From positions 184,374,897-184,438,896 of the forward strand of contig OZ038379.1 in the NCBI GenBank assembly GCA_964036045.1: a stretch of 64,000 nt of DNA, written 5' to 3'. Both the position numbers and the translations under genes were made by a program. The DNA is from Eutreptiella sp. 'Long Island Sound 2002'. Taxonomy: Eukaryota; Euglenozoa; Euglenophyceae; Eutreptiales; Eutreptiaceae. The notes under the pieces are model-generated. The model saw only the letters and a list, made by a program, of their open reading frames with translations. It had not been told where the DNA came from and did not search any database. Of this stretch, positions 58,401 through 64,000 are shown piece by piece (positions within the stretch are counted from its first letter, which is position 1; each line of letters opens with the position of its first letter).

Positions 58401-61400
58401 CAACCATGTCGAGAACAGGCAGACCCTGACACAGACAAACAGACACACACACAGACAGACAGACAGACAACGGATAAATAAGGGTGCCAAGGTTGCAGCC
58501 AAGCTGGCGCCCAAGCCTGCGCCCCAGCCCAGCCTGCAACTGGGGAGCCATTCCAGTGGCCCCTGTTGAGCATGTGCAGCACAACAAACAATTTCACGGT
58601 CATTGTGCAGATCGCATGCCCTCGTGTTTGCATGTGTTGCCGTGCGTCGCGGTGTGCCCATGGAGGGACATTGGACGACTTTGTCCTCGCTGACCAACTG
58701 TACATGCCCGACAACCACGTACACGTACCCGTAGGACAGTTGGTCTGCAACGTCTTCGAGCTCGCCTTTGAAACCAAATGATGCCCGACCTGTCAGCTGA
58801 ATACCTGTCGCTTGTTTTTGACATCCTGGAGTCAGTCGTGGTTTGCAGATTTAACCACCTTGGACCAGCAGGCAGGCACAGATGCACAAATCCCTAGACA
58901 AATAGACGCATGGGTAGTCGAACATACGGACAGGTAGACGGACGGGCAAGGAGGCATATCGACAGACAGGAGCACGTCAGGTGCAGAATCCGATTGTGCT
59001 TTGGGTCTGCATCCGTGGCCGAAGTGGCCCCCTGTATTAGTACCCACCCGTGTGTAGCACCCGGGGGGGGGGGGGGCAGACAGGGATGTATTAGAAGGGG
59101 GTGAGAGGGGGGGCGGGTCTGAAGGGGGAGGGGGGGGGGGTTGGCTGGGACCTCCCTCCTCCTAGGGTCCCCCTAGGGTCCCCGCCAAAGGCGGGCCGAA
59201 ATTTTTGAAGCTTAAATCCTCTTGGCACCGAAGGCGCCGAAGCAAAAATTTGGCTGTCAGCCTCAAACATTGGACGGGGAGGAGGAGGGGGAAGGGTCCA
59301 GGGGGGGGGGTACCCCCCCCCTGTGTCACCAGAGGAGGGGGGGGCGACAGAAAGCAGCGACCCGACGCAACATGCGAAGGGAAGAACGGGTCACTGTCCA
59401 GGGCCCCACAAAGAAACTGCAACCCGACGGAATGTCACACGGGGTCCCCCCCCCCCCTCCTCCAACGGTGTACGGCCGTTCTAATACATCCCTGCGGGGG
59501 GGGGGGGCGGAGGAGGAGGCGAGCACCTGCCTTGCACAGCACCTCCCCCGCCAGAAGCGTGCGGGAGTGGCAGTAGGACTTCAGGCGCTGCAGCATGGCC
59601 GGGTTGTTGAGCCCCTGCAGGGCCGTCAAGACGTGGTTCTGCACGTAGTGGACGGCGTGGGTGTACTGCAGGACGTCCGTGACGAGCCACTGCTGCCGCT
59701 GGACGTACGAGAACGCGAGCAGTTTGTTCTCGCAGTCCTCCACGGCCGTGTCCAGATCCGGGAACACGTGGTGATGGGGGGTGAGGACTTGGGCCTGAGG
59801 ATGCGCCGGAAATACGCACCGACGCAGGGGCCACACCAACGGACGGGCCCTCGGACGGGCCGGCCGCCCTCCCAACGGACGCGCAGACAGACATCAGCGA
59901 CGACGCACGGGGCCCGACACGCCACAGGTCGGTCCCTGTAGACTGCAGAGGGCAGAGGCGGTTCGTTGTGGAGGGGGTGGGAAGGGGGCCGGCCATTCTG
60001 CCAAAGCAACGGCCAGTCATCCCCCTGTTCCGCAGGCCTGGACATAAGATATGGTTCGGAGGAAGCAACTTTTTTGTGCAGGAGACACGCTTTCGACCAG
60101 AGGAAGGTGCTCAATTTGTGATGGCCTAGTGCAGGGGTGTATTTGAAGAGAGAAGAGGGGGGGGTCTGGGACGCAAACGTTTGTGTACCAAAAATGGCCC
60201 GACAAGATTATCCCAACGGTAAATTCTATTGCCTATCGGCAATACATCTCGAAGAGGGAGGGAGCACAGTCCATCAATCACTTAGCTAGTCACGAAGTCA
60301 TTTGGAAGCCTCCCATCCCCCTCCAACACCCAAATACGGGGAAACACACATGTAGAGGGTCTATAACATGCTTTACGTAGGATATCTCATCATTATGAAT
60401 GGTGAAAACACCAAAAAGTTCGGTTTTGAAAATTTCGATTTTTGAGCTGCCGAGAGTGGAAAATTGCATAAGCAGGTTCTGCCCCAGCCCCTTGCCCCCG
60501 TCTAGACACCCAAATAGGGTGAAAAGCACATGAATAGGCTCTGAAACATGCTTTACATAGGATATTTGATCATTGTGGATGGTAAAAAAATTCGGTTTCA
60601 GAAATTTCCCTTTTTGAGCTGCAGAGGCTGAAAAACTGCATAAGCAGGTTGTGCCCCAGCCCCCTTGGGAGCCCACCCCTCCCCCCCAAAAAAACACCCA
60701 AATAGGGGGAAAACACATAAACAGGGGCTAAAACATGCTTTACATACGACACTTGATCATTTTGGATGGTCGGAGTATCAAAAAAATCAGTTTCGGAAAT
60801 TTCCATTTTTGAGCTGCCGAGGCTGGAAAACCACATAAGCACGTTGTGCCCTAGCCCCCTTGGGAGCCCCCCCCCCCCCCCCCCACACCCAATTAGGGTG
60901 AAAAACATACAAAGAGGGCCTAAAACATGCTTTAAATAGGATATTTCATCCTTGTGAATGGTCAGTATATCAAAAAAAAAAATTTGCATTTTTGACCGGC
61001 AGAGGGTGGAAAAACCACTCAAGCAGTTTGTGCGCACACCAAATGCCACTGGAACACCTACAAACGGGAATTTTGAAGCTTTTGGGGGGCCATGGCTTGG
61101 GCTAGATGGGCCCAGTGGCCACTACGTGGGTCCCCATGGGTGCTCAAGTACCCGTATTGTCAGCAAATGATCGCCCAGACCTGTCCTAGGGGCAACAGAA
61201 AGGTTTCATGAAAAATCGAATTTCGAAAAAATTTCAGCCTATGCATCGTGAAAACGGCTAACTCCTCACTGGCAAGGGGCCGTATGCGGGGGGGGGGGGG
61301 CGGACTGGGGATACCTGGAGTTGGGACCCGGAACCCCCGCCATGGGTGAGGGGGTCCATATACAAAAAAAAGGTTCTTCAGGACCCAGGTCCGAATACAC

Positions 61401-63683
61401 ACACAGCAGCCACAATACGCAAAGAAGTTTGCCCCCCCCCCCAAACAAAAGGGGTACCCAGGTGCCGGGGGGAGGGGGGTACAGGGGTCCAAATCCAAAA
61501 AATCATTGGGGGATCATTTTTGGTCCTAAAATGATGATTTTACAAGGGGTTAGACGTCAGAAACCATACGTTGGGGTATGCTACGCGAGCGACCCCCAAA
61601 AAGGGGGGTGTACGACGCCCGCGCCTGCGCTTGATCTAACAACCTCTCTTCGAGGTGATTTCGTTCTTTCCCACGATGGTCGGGGGGCGGCAAGGGGGTC
61701 CAGGGGGTTGGGGACCTCCCCCTATTGATGTCAGCTGTTCTTCAGGGAACGTTTGCCCGCCGCGCCTGGCATCAATACCAATGTTCTGGCCATCTGTCCC
61801 ACTGCTTTACCCCCATCATACCGAGCTTGGGGTACCCTTTTCACAACTATAAAAGCACAAGTCATTCCTGCATGATTGGAAGAAGTGGTGACGAAGGAGT
61901 GTGATGACAATATTGACCTCTCTTGGAATCAATGCTTGCTCTCTTGGGCACTAAACGAAGTACCCAAATCCCGTTGTGCTCGGCTAGGTCAGAAAATCCC
62001 AAACAGACACATGCCCCCAAGCGGTTGGAGGTGGGACCGTGACCATGGAAACTTTACCCGGCGCGCACTCGTTCCCTCTACTACACCCCTGCCTCAGTGA
62101 CATCCACAAAAGCAATGCATCAAGCAGCGCACAACGCGGACCACTGGGAACTCGAGTGTTCGGCAGACCTGGCGCAGCTTCCAGTGCCAATCGCCGAGCC
62201 CCGCCCAGACCAGCACCCAATTGCGGCCGCGGGCCAAGCGGACCAGTTTGTGGAACACGGCGTTGGACGACGTGTCGATGCCAGTGACCTGGGCGAAGTC
62301 CAGAATGACGTAGTGCGGGACGAGGCTGTCGGCGCGCCCCACGGGAGCAACCGGGTCCAACGCCTGAAGGACCTGTGGCAGAAAGCGGGGCCTGGCATTG
62401 GCTCAATGTTCCTCATGCGGCAGCCGAGTCCGGTGCTGTCAGGCCCGAGCTCGTGTCCAGACCACCAGAGGAAGAGTGCACCAAGGCCTTCCATAGGACG
62501 TGCAAGACACATCCCTGATTCTGAGATCCGCCCTCTAGCCCTCCATCCTCCTCCCACACCTCCACAGCCCTCCACACTCCCTCCACGACTTAGCTTGGCA
62601 TTCACATGGTCTAGTACTGTAGTGCTGTGCGGACCCGTGGGTTGCGTGCTTGGTGGTGTACCTGCTTGACAGCCATCACCGCAGCAAATCATGTCATTGG
62701 AATACTTCTTGCTCTTTGGCTGAATTAGCAGGCTCTAGTACATAGCATGCAATCCACAGTACTGCATCCTGCGTGGATCCACTCAGTAGTCCTTCCGCAC
62801 AGAATTCATGAATTCGTGTGGTTTTGCTTGTGCAGCTCTTATCCCATGGGTCGAAGCACGTCAAAATGCCCGTACTGGAGTTCACACATCACATCACATC
62901 ACATCACATCACATCACATCACATCACATCACATCACATCACATCACATCACATCACATCACATCACATCACATCACATCACATCACATCACATCACATC
63001 ACATCACATCACATCACATCACATCACATCACATCACATCACATCACATCACATCACATCACATCACATCACATCACATCACATCACATCACATCACATC
63101 CATCACATCACATCACATCACATCACATCACATCACATCACATCACATCACATCACATCACATCACATCACATCACATCACATCACATCACATCACATCA
63201 CATCACATCACATCACATCACGTCACATCACATCACATCACATCACATTCTCGGTGAAGCTTTCTCCACGGTCCTCCATCATCTTCCCACACTCCCTCCA
63301 AGTTCTCCATCATCCCCTCACTGTCCCCATCCACAACCCTCCACCAAGCACAGGATACGCGTGATGTGCATTTGGCATGCGTTTGGGTTTGACAGAGATG
63401 GAAGATGAATCTACCGCCAGATCCAATTTTGAGGGATGCAGACCTGCGAAGCGGATCCAAAAAAAATGTACCGCTGCAAGCGAACAATGGTGACCATCTT
63501 CGCCCCCAATTGCGCTAACTTCCGCGTGTCCGGCAGCGTGCGGGTAACGACTCGGTATTGGGCCCCAGACATGCGGTCTTTGATCGGAGATAGCGTGGCG
63601 TATTGCACCACAAACACCGCAGATGCCATCAGCAGGCCCCCGCCGATGGAGACATACAACGGCGCACAGAACGTGAGCAGCAG
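28185..63683 (-). CDS. SulP anion transporter-STAS-cNMP-binding-EF-hand protein, 8 exons, 5' incomplete
   Basis: Eight exons on the minus strand, all with GT donors and CAG acceptors, join without a frame conflict into 670 codons including the stop. Order: final SulP membrane segments (63,683-63,444), STAS (63,500-59,700), cyclic-nucleotide-binding-like fold (59,590-57,147), linker (55,071-54,741), four EF-hand-like motifs (36,583-28,185). SulP/SLC26 proteins move sulfate, bicarbonate or other anions, and STAS domains regulate them. SulP-STAS-cNMP fusions are known in bacteria and some microbial eukaryotes; an added EF-hand module is not an arrangement I know. The N-terminal transporter core lies beyond the window. 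The weakest step is the 18.2-kb intron joining linker to EF-hand exons: if wrong, there are two genes. No promoter or poly(A) site could be identified. Confidence 0.75.
28470..30755 (-). other. intron 7 of the transporter/EF-hand gene
   Basis: 2.3 kb. It holds a CA/GT-rich stretch (29,140-29,280), a long C-rich tract on + (29,465-29,760) and C- or G-runs at 30,186 and 30,250. No gene seen. Confidence 0.65.
29465..29760 (-). repeat. G-rich tract on the transcript strand
   Basis: On + it is CCCCCGTTTTCCC-like with many C-runs of 4-12; the transcribed minus strand therefore carries dozens of G-runs at short spacing, a strong G-quadruplex candidate. Confidence 0.7.
30756..30874 (-). CDS. exon v7: EF-hand module, middle
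   Basis: Acceptor TTTTCATGCAG|ATT, donor AAG|GTGCTG; 119 nt, phase 1 to 0. It completes the loop (ETID|YCHLVEIC), then SAEQVHELLQEVDEEMYGPV enters a third EF-hand with a partly degenerate loop (D at 1, G at 6, V at 8, K at 12). The fit of EF-hand spacing across both splice junctions is strong evidence for the splice model. Confidence 0.75.
31688..32103. repeat. 11-bp minisatellite array 1 (about 38 units)
   Basis: Unit GCGCATAGAGG with GCGTATAGAGG, TGCATAGAGG and ATAGTGG variants. More diverged and richer in the C variant than the large arrays. Confidence 0.95.
32393..33591 (-). pseudogene. hAT-type transposase-like zinc-finger gene, broken
   Basis: Likely start ATG at 33,591. First module FANVAEALRYLRSAHGGSLR ... 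VARAAKANASWDGYAFTFEE looks like a NUMOD-type helix-turn-helix. Then Cys-rich FRSVRCACCGANFCGTKHTC...CFSCTCRACRNEL...CHACHF. Then a TTF-type zinc finger of transposase-like proteins (RPWLRYDPVCVLMWCEVCR ... FVQGTSNFKLYTIKEHENS). Last, an RNase H-like start, FFAIASDSCTDRASKKEEL ... PLPSGTAQGIATAL, ending in a stop before the rest of the catalytic domain. The frame changes at a G-run (33,361-33,368) and again between 32,823 and 32,692, so it is a remnant or needs an intron there. It lies inside intron 6 in the same orientation as the host gene. Confidence 0.65.
34166..34794. repeat. 11-bp minisatellite array 2 (about 57 units)
   Basis: Same unit as array 1, with frequent ATAGTGG and GCACATAG variants. 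The right boundary is followed by a 118-bp segment also found beside array 4. Confidence 0.95.
34795..34912. repeat. array-flanking segment, copy 1
   Basis: CTTCCAACAGCACCCCCGTT... through GGTTCCAAAGTGAAGAGGGG. Nearly identical to 54,243-54,358 and in each case directly abuts the right end of an 11-bp array. Confidence 0.88.
35970..36077 (+). repeat. 108-bp dispersed repeat
   Basis: GTGACATTCCGTCGGGTTG to CGCATGTTGCGTCGGGTCGC matches, inverted, the interior of the MITE at 59,081-59,494 (59,341-59,447). Confidence 0.75.
36314..36583 (-). CDS. exon v6: first EF-hand pair, degenerate
   Basis: Acceptor TCCTCAG|AAG, donor TCG|GTATGAGT (strong); 270 nt, needing one base from the previous exon, which exon v5 supplies. 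LSLPEFLETMRKAL looks like the end of an EF-hand loop plus exiting helix. MVQQLWRLF enters a second loop, whose end (TIDY) is completed by the next exon. Ca2+-ligand positions 1, 3 and 12 of that loop are K, Q and H, so it should not bind calcium. Confidence 0.72.
36760..36917 (+). repeat. heptamer (GGCGGTT) array and palindromic end of a MITE relative
   Basis: About 12 heptamers (36,765-36,848), then a 50-bp palindrome: CAGGGCTGTCCTTA at 36,868-36,881 and its exact reverse complement at 36,904-36,917. It resembles the right half of the hAT-like MITE at 55,908-56,307; the left terminus is missing. Confidence 0.7.
37441..42118. repeat. 11-bp minisatellite array 3 (about 4.7 kb, with gap)
   Basis: Unit GCGTATAGAGG alternating with GCGCATAGAGG. 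Because 11 is not a multiple of 3 and the minus-strand unit CCTCTATACGC has no stop, all three minus frames stay open and translate as an 11-residue RPLYALYTPSI-type repeat. Rare variants: CAAAGAGG, CCTGGAGG, TGTATAG, ATAGCGG. The true length is unknown because of the gap. Confidence 0.97.
41046..41245. other. assembly gap (200 N)
   Basis: Exactly 200 unknown bases inside array 3, probably a placeholder for unresolved repeat. Confidence 0.99.
42119..42139. repeat. (GTT)n microsatellite at LINE/array junction
   Basis: Seven GTT units. On the minus strand this is (CAA)n placed exactly between the LINE's 3' side and array 3, a position where LINEs often carry a simple-repeat tail. Confidence 0.85.
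42542..45850 (-). pseudogene. LINE ORF2: APE-type endonuclease with truncated reverse transcriptase
   Basis: The frame is 1,102 codons. Endonuclease: Asn in FLTHNWGG (about residue 224), Glu in VVAEQELWDL (about 249), CVLLGDLNSTG, TAIDHIFATG and the final His in SHAMVLAQV, together the exonuclease-endonuclease-phosphatase set that nicks target DNA. A CPDC...FFC zinc-like region precedes it. The RT begins (RPVDVESGVSG, SFAYRPCHSALGLAL) but stops before any catalytic (F/Y)xDD box: near 43,440 it is fused to sequence equivalent to the element's 3' end. About 250 C-terminal codons are therefore duplicated 3' sequence read in an unrelated frame. Confidence 0.82.
42900..43430 (-). repeat. two tandem copies of the LINE 3' end, about 267-bp period
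   Basis: The block around GTGTGGGGCTC recurs at about 43,217-43,231 and 42,949-42,960 and corresponds to 790-1,020 on the + strand at the window's left edge. Confidence 0.7.
46144..48242 (-). pseudogene. LINE ORF1, Pro/Ala-rich, one stop and one frameshift
   Basis: Start ATG 48,242 (MAHPFSALSPDLQREQL). An in-frame TAG lies near 48,018-48,020, then the same frame continues (NEISLLTTHHDASWLPYASC). At a G-run (about 47,701-47,709) the frame switches to the one ending at 46,144. The middle part has a conserved-looking helical segment (GKNCHLPPRTVQHLSVST ... LHLNKLLTLVSQRYG). The C-terminus is basic and Ser/Arg-rich (KRSRQQSPPRSSPRRSPRHH), suggesting nucleic-acid binding. I recognise no domain; identification rests on position before the endonuclease ORF. 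Confidence 0.65.
48243..50361. other. GC-rich 2.1 kb, no gene; strong hairpins
   Basis: Very G-rich on +, probably the LINE 5' leader. Open frames are low-complexity. Hairpins: 48,979-48,990 with 49,012-49,023 (GGGCAGTGCGGG), 49,713-49,739 (10-bp stem GCTCGGCGGG), and 49,970-49,988 (CTCGGGG/GCGAA/CCCCGAG). Confidence 0.6.
50362..54242. repeat. 11-bp minisatellite array 4 (about 350 units)
   Basis: Same unit and orientation as array 3, gap-free. Slightly different private variants (GTATGGAGG, GTCACATAG, GTATACAGGG). Again open in all three minus frames. Confidence 0.97.
54243..54358. repeat. array-flanking segment, copy 2
   Basis: Near-identical to 34,795-34,912; directly follows the last unit of array 4. 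Confidence 0.88.
54566..54739. repeat. 12-bp tandem repeat at the exon v5 donor
   Basis: About 14 units of TGTCAAGGGCTA/T with 11-bp variants. The exon v5 donor GTCAAG is at the right margin, so the intron begins within or next to the repeat. Confidence 0.88.
54741..55071 (-). CDS. exon v5: linker after the cNMP domain
   Basis: Donor GGAG|GTCAAG, phase 0 to 1, 331 nt with acceptor CTGCAG|ACC. Two further CAG acceptors in the same phase (exon starting 55,110 or 55,125) would add 13 or 18 residues; the sequence alone does not decide. The product is Ser/Thr/Pro-rich and probably disordered, then VDVWENYLPPLLPEETAQYT. No domain recognised. The donor lies at the edge of a 12-bp tandem repeat. Confidence 0.65.
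55908..56307. mobile_element. 400-bp hAT-like MITE carrying a heptamer minisatellite
   Basis: Terminal inverted repeats CAGGGCGGTCCTTAA and TTAAGGACCACCCTG (14 of 15 pair) are flanked by a perfect 8-base target duplication ACCGACAC (55,900-55,907 and 56,308-56,315). CAGGG ends plus an 8-bp duplication are the hAT signature. The interior (about 55,991-56,245) is a GGCGGTT-type heptamer array. No transposase. Confidence 0.88.
56655..57020. repeat. irregular 24-27-bp tandem repeat (CACTCTACAAGGCTAC)
   Basis: About 15 diverged units containing CCACTCTACAAGGCTACCATG. Lies wholly in intron 4. Confidence 0.8.
57147..57439 (-). CDS. exon v4: cyclic-nucleotide-binding-like domain
   Basis: Acceptor TTCCGCAG|GCG, donor CGG|GTATGA; 293 nt, phase 1 to 0. 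The joined sequence GEVLCKAGDDIDELHYVQDG is a clear cNMP-binding beta-roll, followed by VGGTFLNAQGFFLKARACHS in the phosphate-binding-cassette position and LQVMTRDAFARM, then a C-terminal helix. The cassette lacks the usual Glu and has R-A-C instead of R-(S/T)-A, so nucleotide binding is doubtful. Confidence 0.85.
57440..59526 (-). other. intron 3 of the transporter/EF-hand gene
   Basis: 2.1 kb with GACA-type simple repeats (58,340-58,470, 58,880-58,980) and a MITE at the donor end. No gene seen. Confidence 0.7.
59081..59494. mobile_element. 414-bp MITE-like element next to the exon v3 donor
   Basis: Perfect 16-bp inverted ends: CAGGGATGTATTAGAA at 59,081-59,096 and its reverse complement at 59,479-59,494. 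G-runs on both sides hide any target duplication. CAGGG ends suggest hAT. Part of its interior recurs at 35,970-36,077. Confidence 0.72.
59527..59794 (-). CDS. exon v3: end of STAS and start of cNMP-binding domain
   Basis: Acceptor TCCTCAG|GCC, donor GCAG|GTGCTC; 268 nt, phase 0 to 1. HVFPDLDTAVEDCENKLLAF is the usual STAS end in this subgroup (F-P-D-L-D, then E..L). After a linker, LLAGEVLCKAG starts the cyclic-nucleotide-binding fold. A MITE lies only 32 bases past the donor. Confidence 0.85.
59795..62168 (-). other. intron 2 of the transporter/EF-hand gene
   Basis: 2.4 kb containing a four-copy satellite (60,325-61,048). 61,049-62,168 shows no gene. Confidence 0.7.
60325..61048. repeat. 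satellite of about 185 bp, four tandem copies
   Basis: ACACCCAAATAGGG starts near 60,326, 60,508, 60,694 and 60,884. Each copy runs through AACATGCTTTACATAGGATA and TTTTTGAGCTGC to GCATAAGCAGGTTGTGCCCC. Copies differ by roughly 10-20 percent. Confidence 0.9.
62169..62372 (-). CDS. exon v2: STAS domain core
   Basis: Acceptor GCCACAG|GTC, donor CAG|GTCTGC; 204 nt, phase 0 to 0. VILDFAQVTGIDTSSNAVF is the STAS signature: the strand/loop containing the D-S/T-S position that is phosphorylated in bacterial anti-sigma antagonists. WVLVWAGL is the next core strand. Confidence 0.88.
62373..63443 (-). other. intron 1 (first visible) of the transporter/EF-hand gene
   Basis: 1.07 kb, a third of it an ACATC microsatellite; otherwise no feature. 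Confidence 0.7.
62886..63248. repeat. (ACATC)n microsatellite, about 72 units
   Basis: Almost pure over 363 bases, with one register slip (CATCCATC near 63,098) and one CGTC variant near 63,221. Period 5 keeps all three + frames open, giving artefactual HITSH-repeat frames. Confidence 0.98.
63444..63683 (-). CDS. exon v1: last SulP membrane segments and start of STAS
   Basis: Acceptor TTTTGCAG, donor CAG|GTCTGC; 240 nt, phase 0 to 0. A hydrophobic stretch (LLLTFCAPLYVSIGGGLLMA, continuing to VFVVQYA) is the last transmembrane part. The conserved SulP-to-STAS bridge follows (LSPIKDRMSGAQYRVVTRT ... MVTIVRLQRYIFFGSASQ), where IFFGSA is the typical first STAS strand of the SulP-cNMP subgroup. 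The next upstream exon is outside the window. Confidence 0.85.
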
Positions 63684-64000
63684 CTGCAAAAGTACCGCGC
63701 AATGTAGTGTTCATGACAGCGGGACACCGCGACGAGATAACAGCAGATGTGGTGTGCCTGACTCGTGCCCCGTGATGTGCTGACAGAAGCCATGCGCACG
63801 TCTGGTGCTCAGGGCGGTGATGCGATGCCAACAGATGTGGCGTAGATGCCTTGTGCCCCGTGCAGTGATGAGACGCGGACAGCAATGTTGTGCATGACAG
63901 CGGTGCGGACAGTGCGGGCGGGTGATGCCGGGGGCGCAGGGGGGGCGGGGGGGGGGGGGGGGGCAACCTGTTGCAATTTTGGACCCCAACGGGGTTTGTA
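63684..64000 (-). other. start of the intron upstream of exon v1
   Basis: No further SulP exon is visible before the window ends. A long G-run occupies about 63,934-63,963. Confidence 0.5.

Noticed and set aside
60132-62092. CAGGGGTGTA and TACACCCCTG considered as the ends of a 2-kb hAT element
   Set aside because: The inverted match is only about 10 bp and the flanking octamers agree at 5 of 8 positions, too weak.
62747-63408. ORFs with HITSHHITS repeats
   Set aside because: Translation of an ACATC microsatellite inside an intron; open in all three frames.

Overview
This window looks like nuclear DNA of a GC-rich, repeat-laden eukaryote with spliceosomal introns. The evidence is GT-AG introns in a large multi-domain gene, two Ty3/gypsy LTR retrotransposons with integrase chromodomains, a non-LTR (LINE) element, several non-autonomous DNA transposons and kilobases of tandem repeats. 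I see no rRNA, convincing tRNA, CRISPR or prokaryotic operon. A unicellular alga or similar protist would fit (SulP-STAS-cNMP fusions, chromodomain Ty3 elements), but I cannot assign a species.

Left third (1-23,852) is transposon-derived. Positions 1-1,410 hold the decayed 3' end of a LINE, followed by three 65-bp tandem repeats. A 5'-truncated Ty3 element on + (2,224-11,398) lies tail-to-tail with a full-length Ty3 element on - (11,427-23,847; 709-bp LTRs, 5-bp target duplication CTATA), giving an inverted repeat with arms of about 9 kb. The - copy is split by a 1,210-bp TIR transposon (17,997-19,206; 5-bp target duplication) carrying three hairpins. Both Ty3 copies keep an in-frame TAG between Gag and protease in the same sequence context. 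23,853-28,184 has no recognisable gene.

Right two thirds (28,185-63,683) appear to be one gene on the minus strand. I could define eight GT-AG exons whose phases all agree and which sum to exactly 670 codons including the stop. They encode, in order, the last membrane segments of a SulP/SLC26-type anion transporter, a STAS domain, a cyclic-nucleotide-binding-like domain, a linker and a C-terminal EF-hand module. The 5' part lies beyond 64,000. Joining the EF-hand exons to the transporter exons needs an 18.2-kb intron (54,740-36,584); the phase match supports this, but it remains an inference.

The introns hold nearly everything else: four arrays of an 11-bp minisatellite (GCGTATAGAGG, about 9.6 kb in total, with one 200-base assembly gap), a decayed LINE that seems to have split the largest array, a broken hAT-like zinc-finger gene, an 8-bp-TSD MITE containing a heptamer minisatellite, another MITE next to a splice donor, a roughly 185-bp satellite, and a 363-bp ACATC microsatellite. 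On the gene's sense strand the 11-bp unit contains no GT, no AG and no stop codon in any frame. This explains the giant overlapping minus-strand ORFs (up to 1,810 codons), which are not genes.
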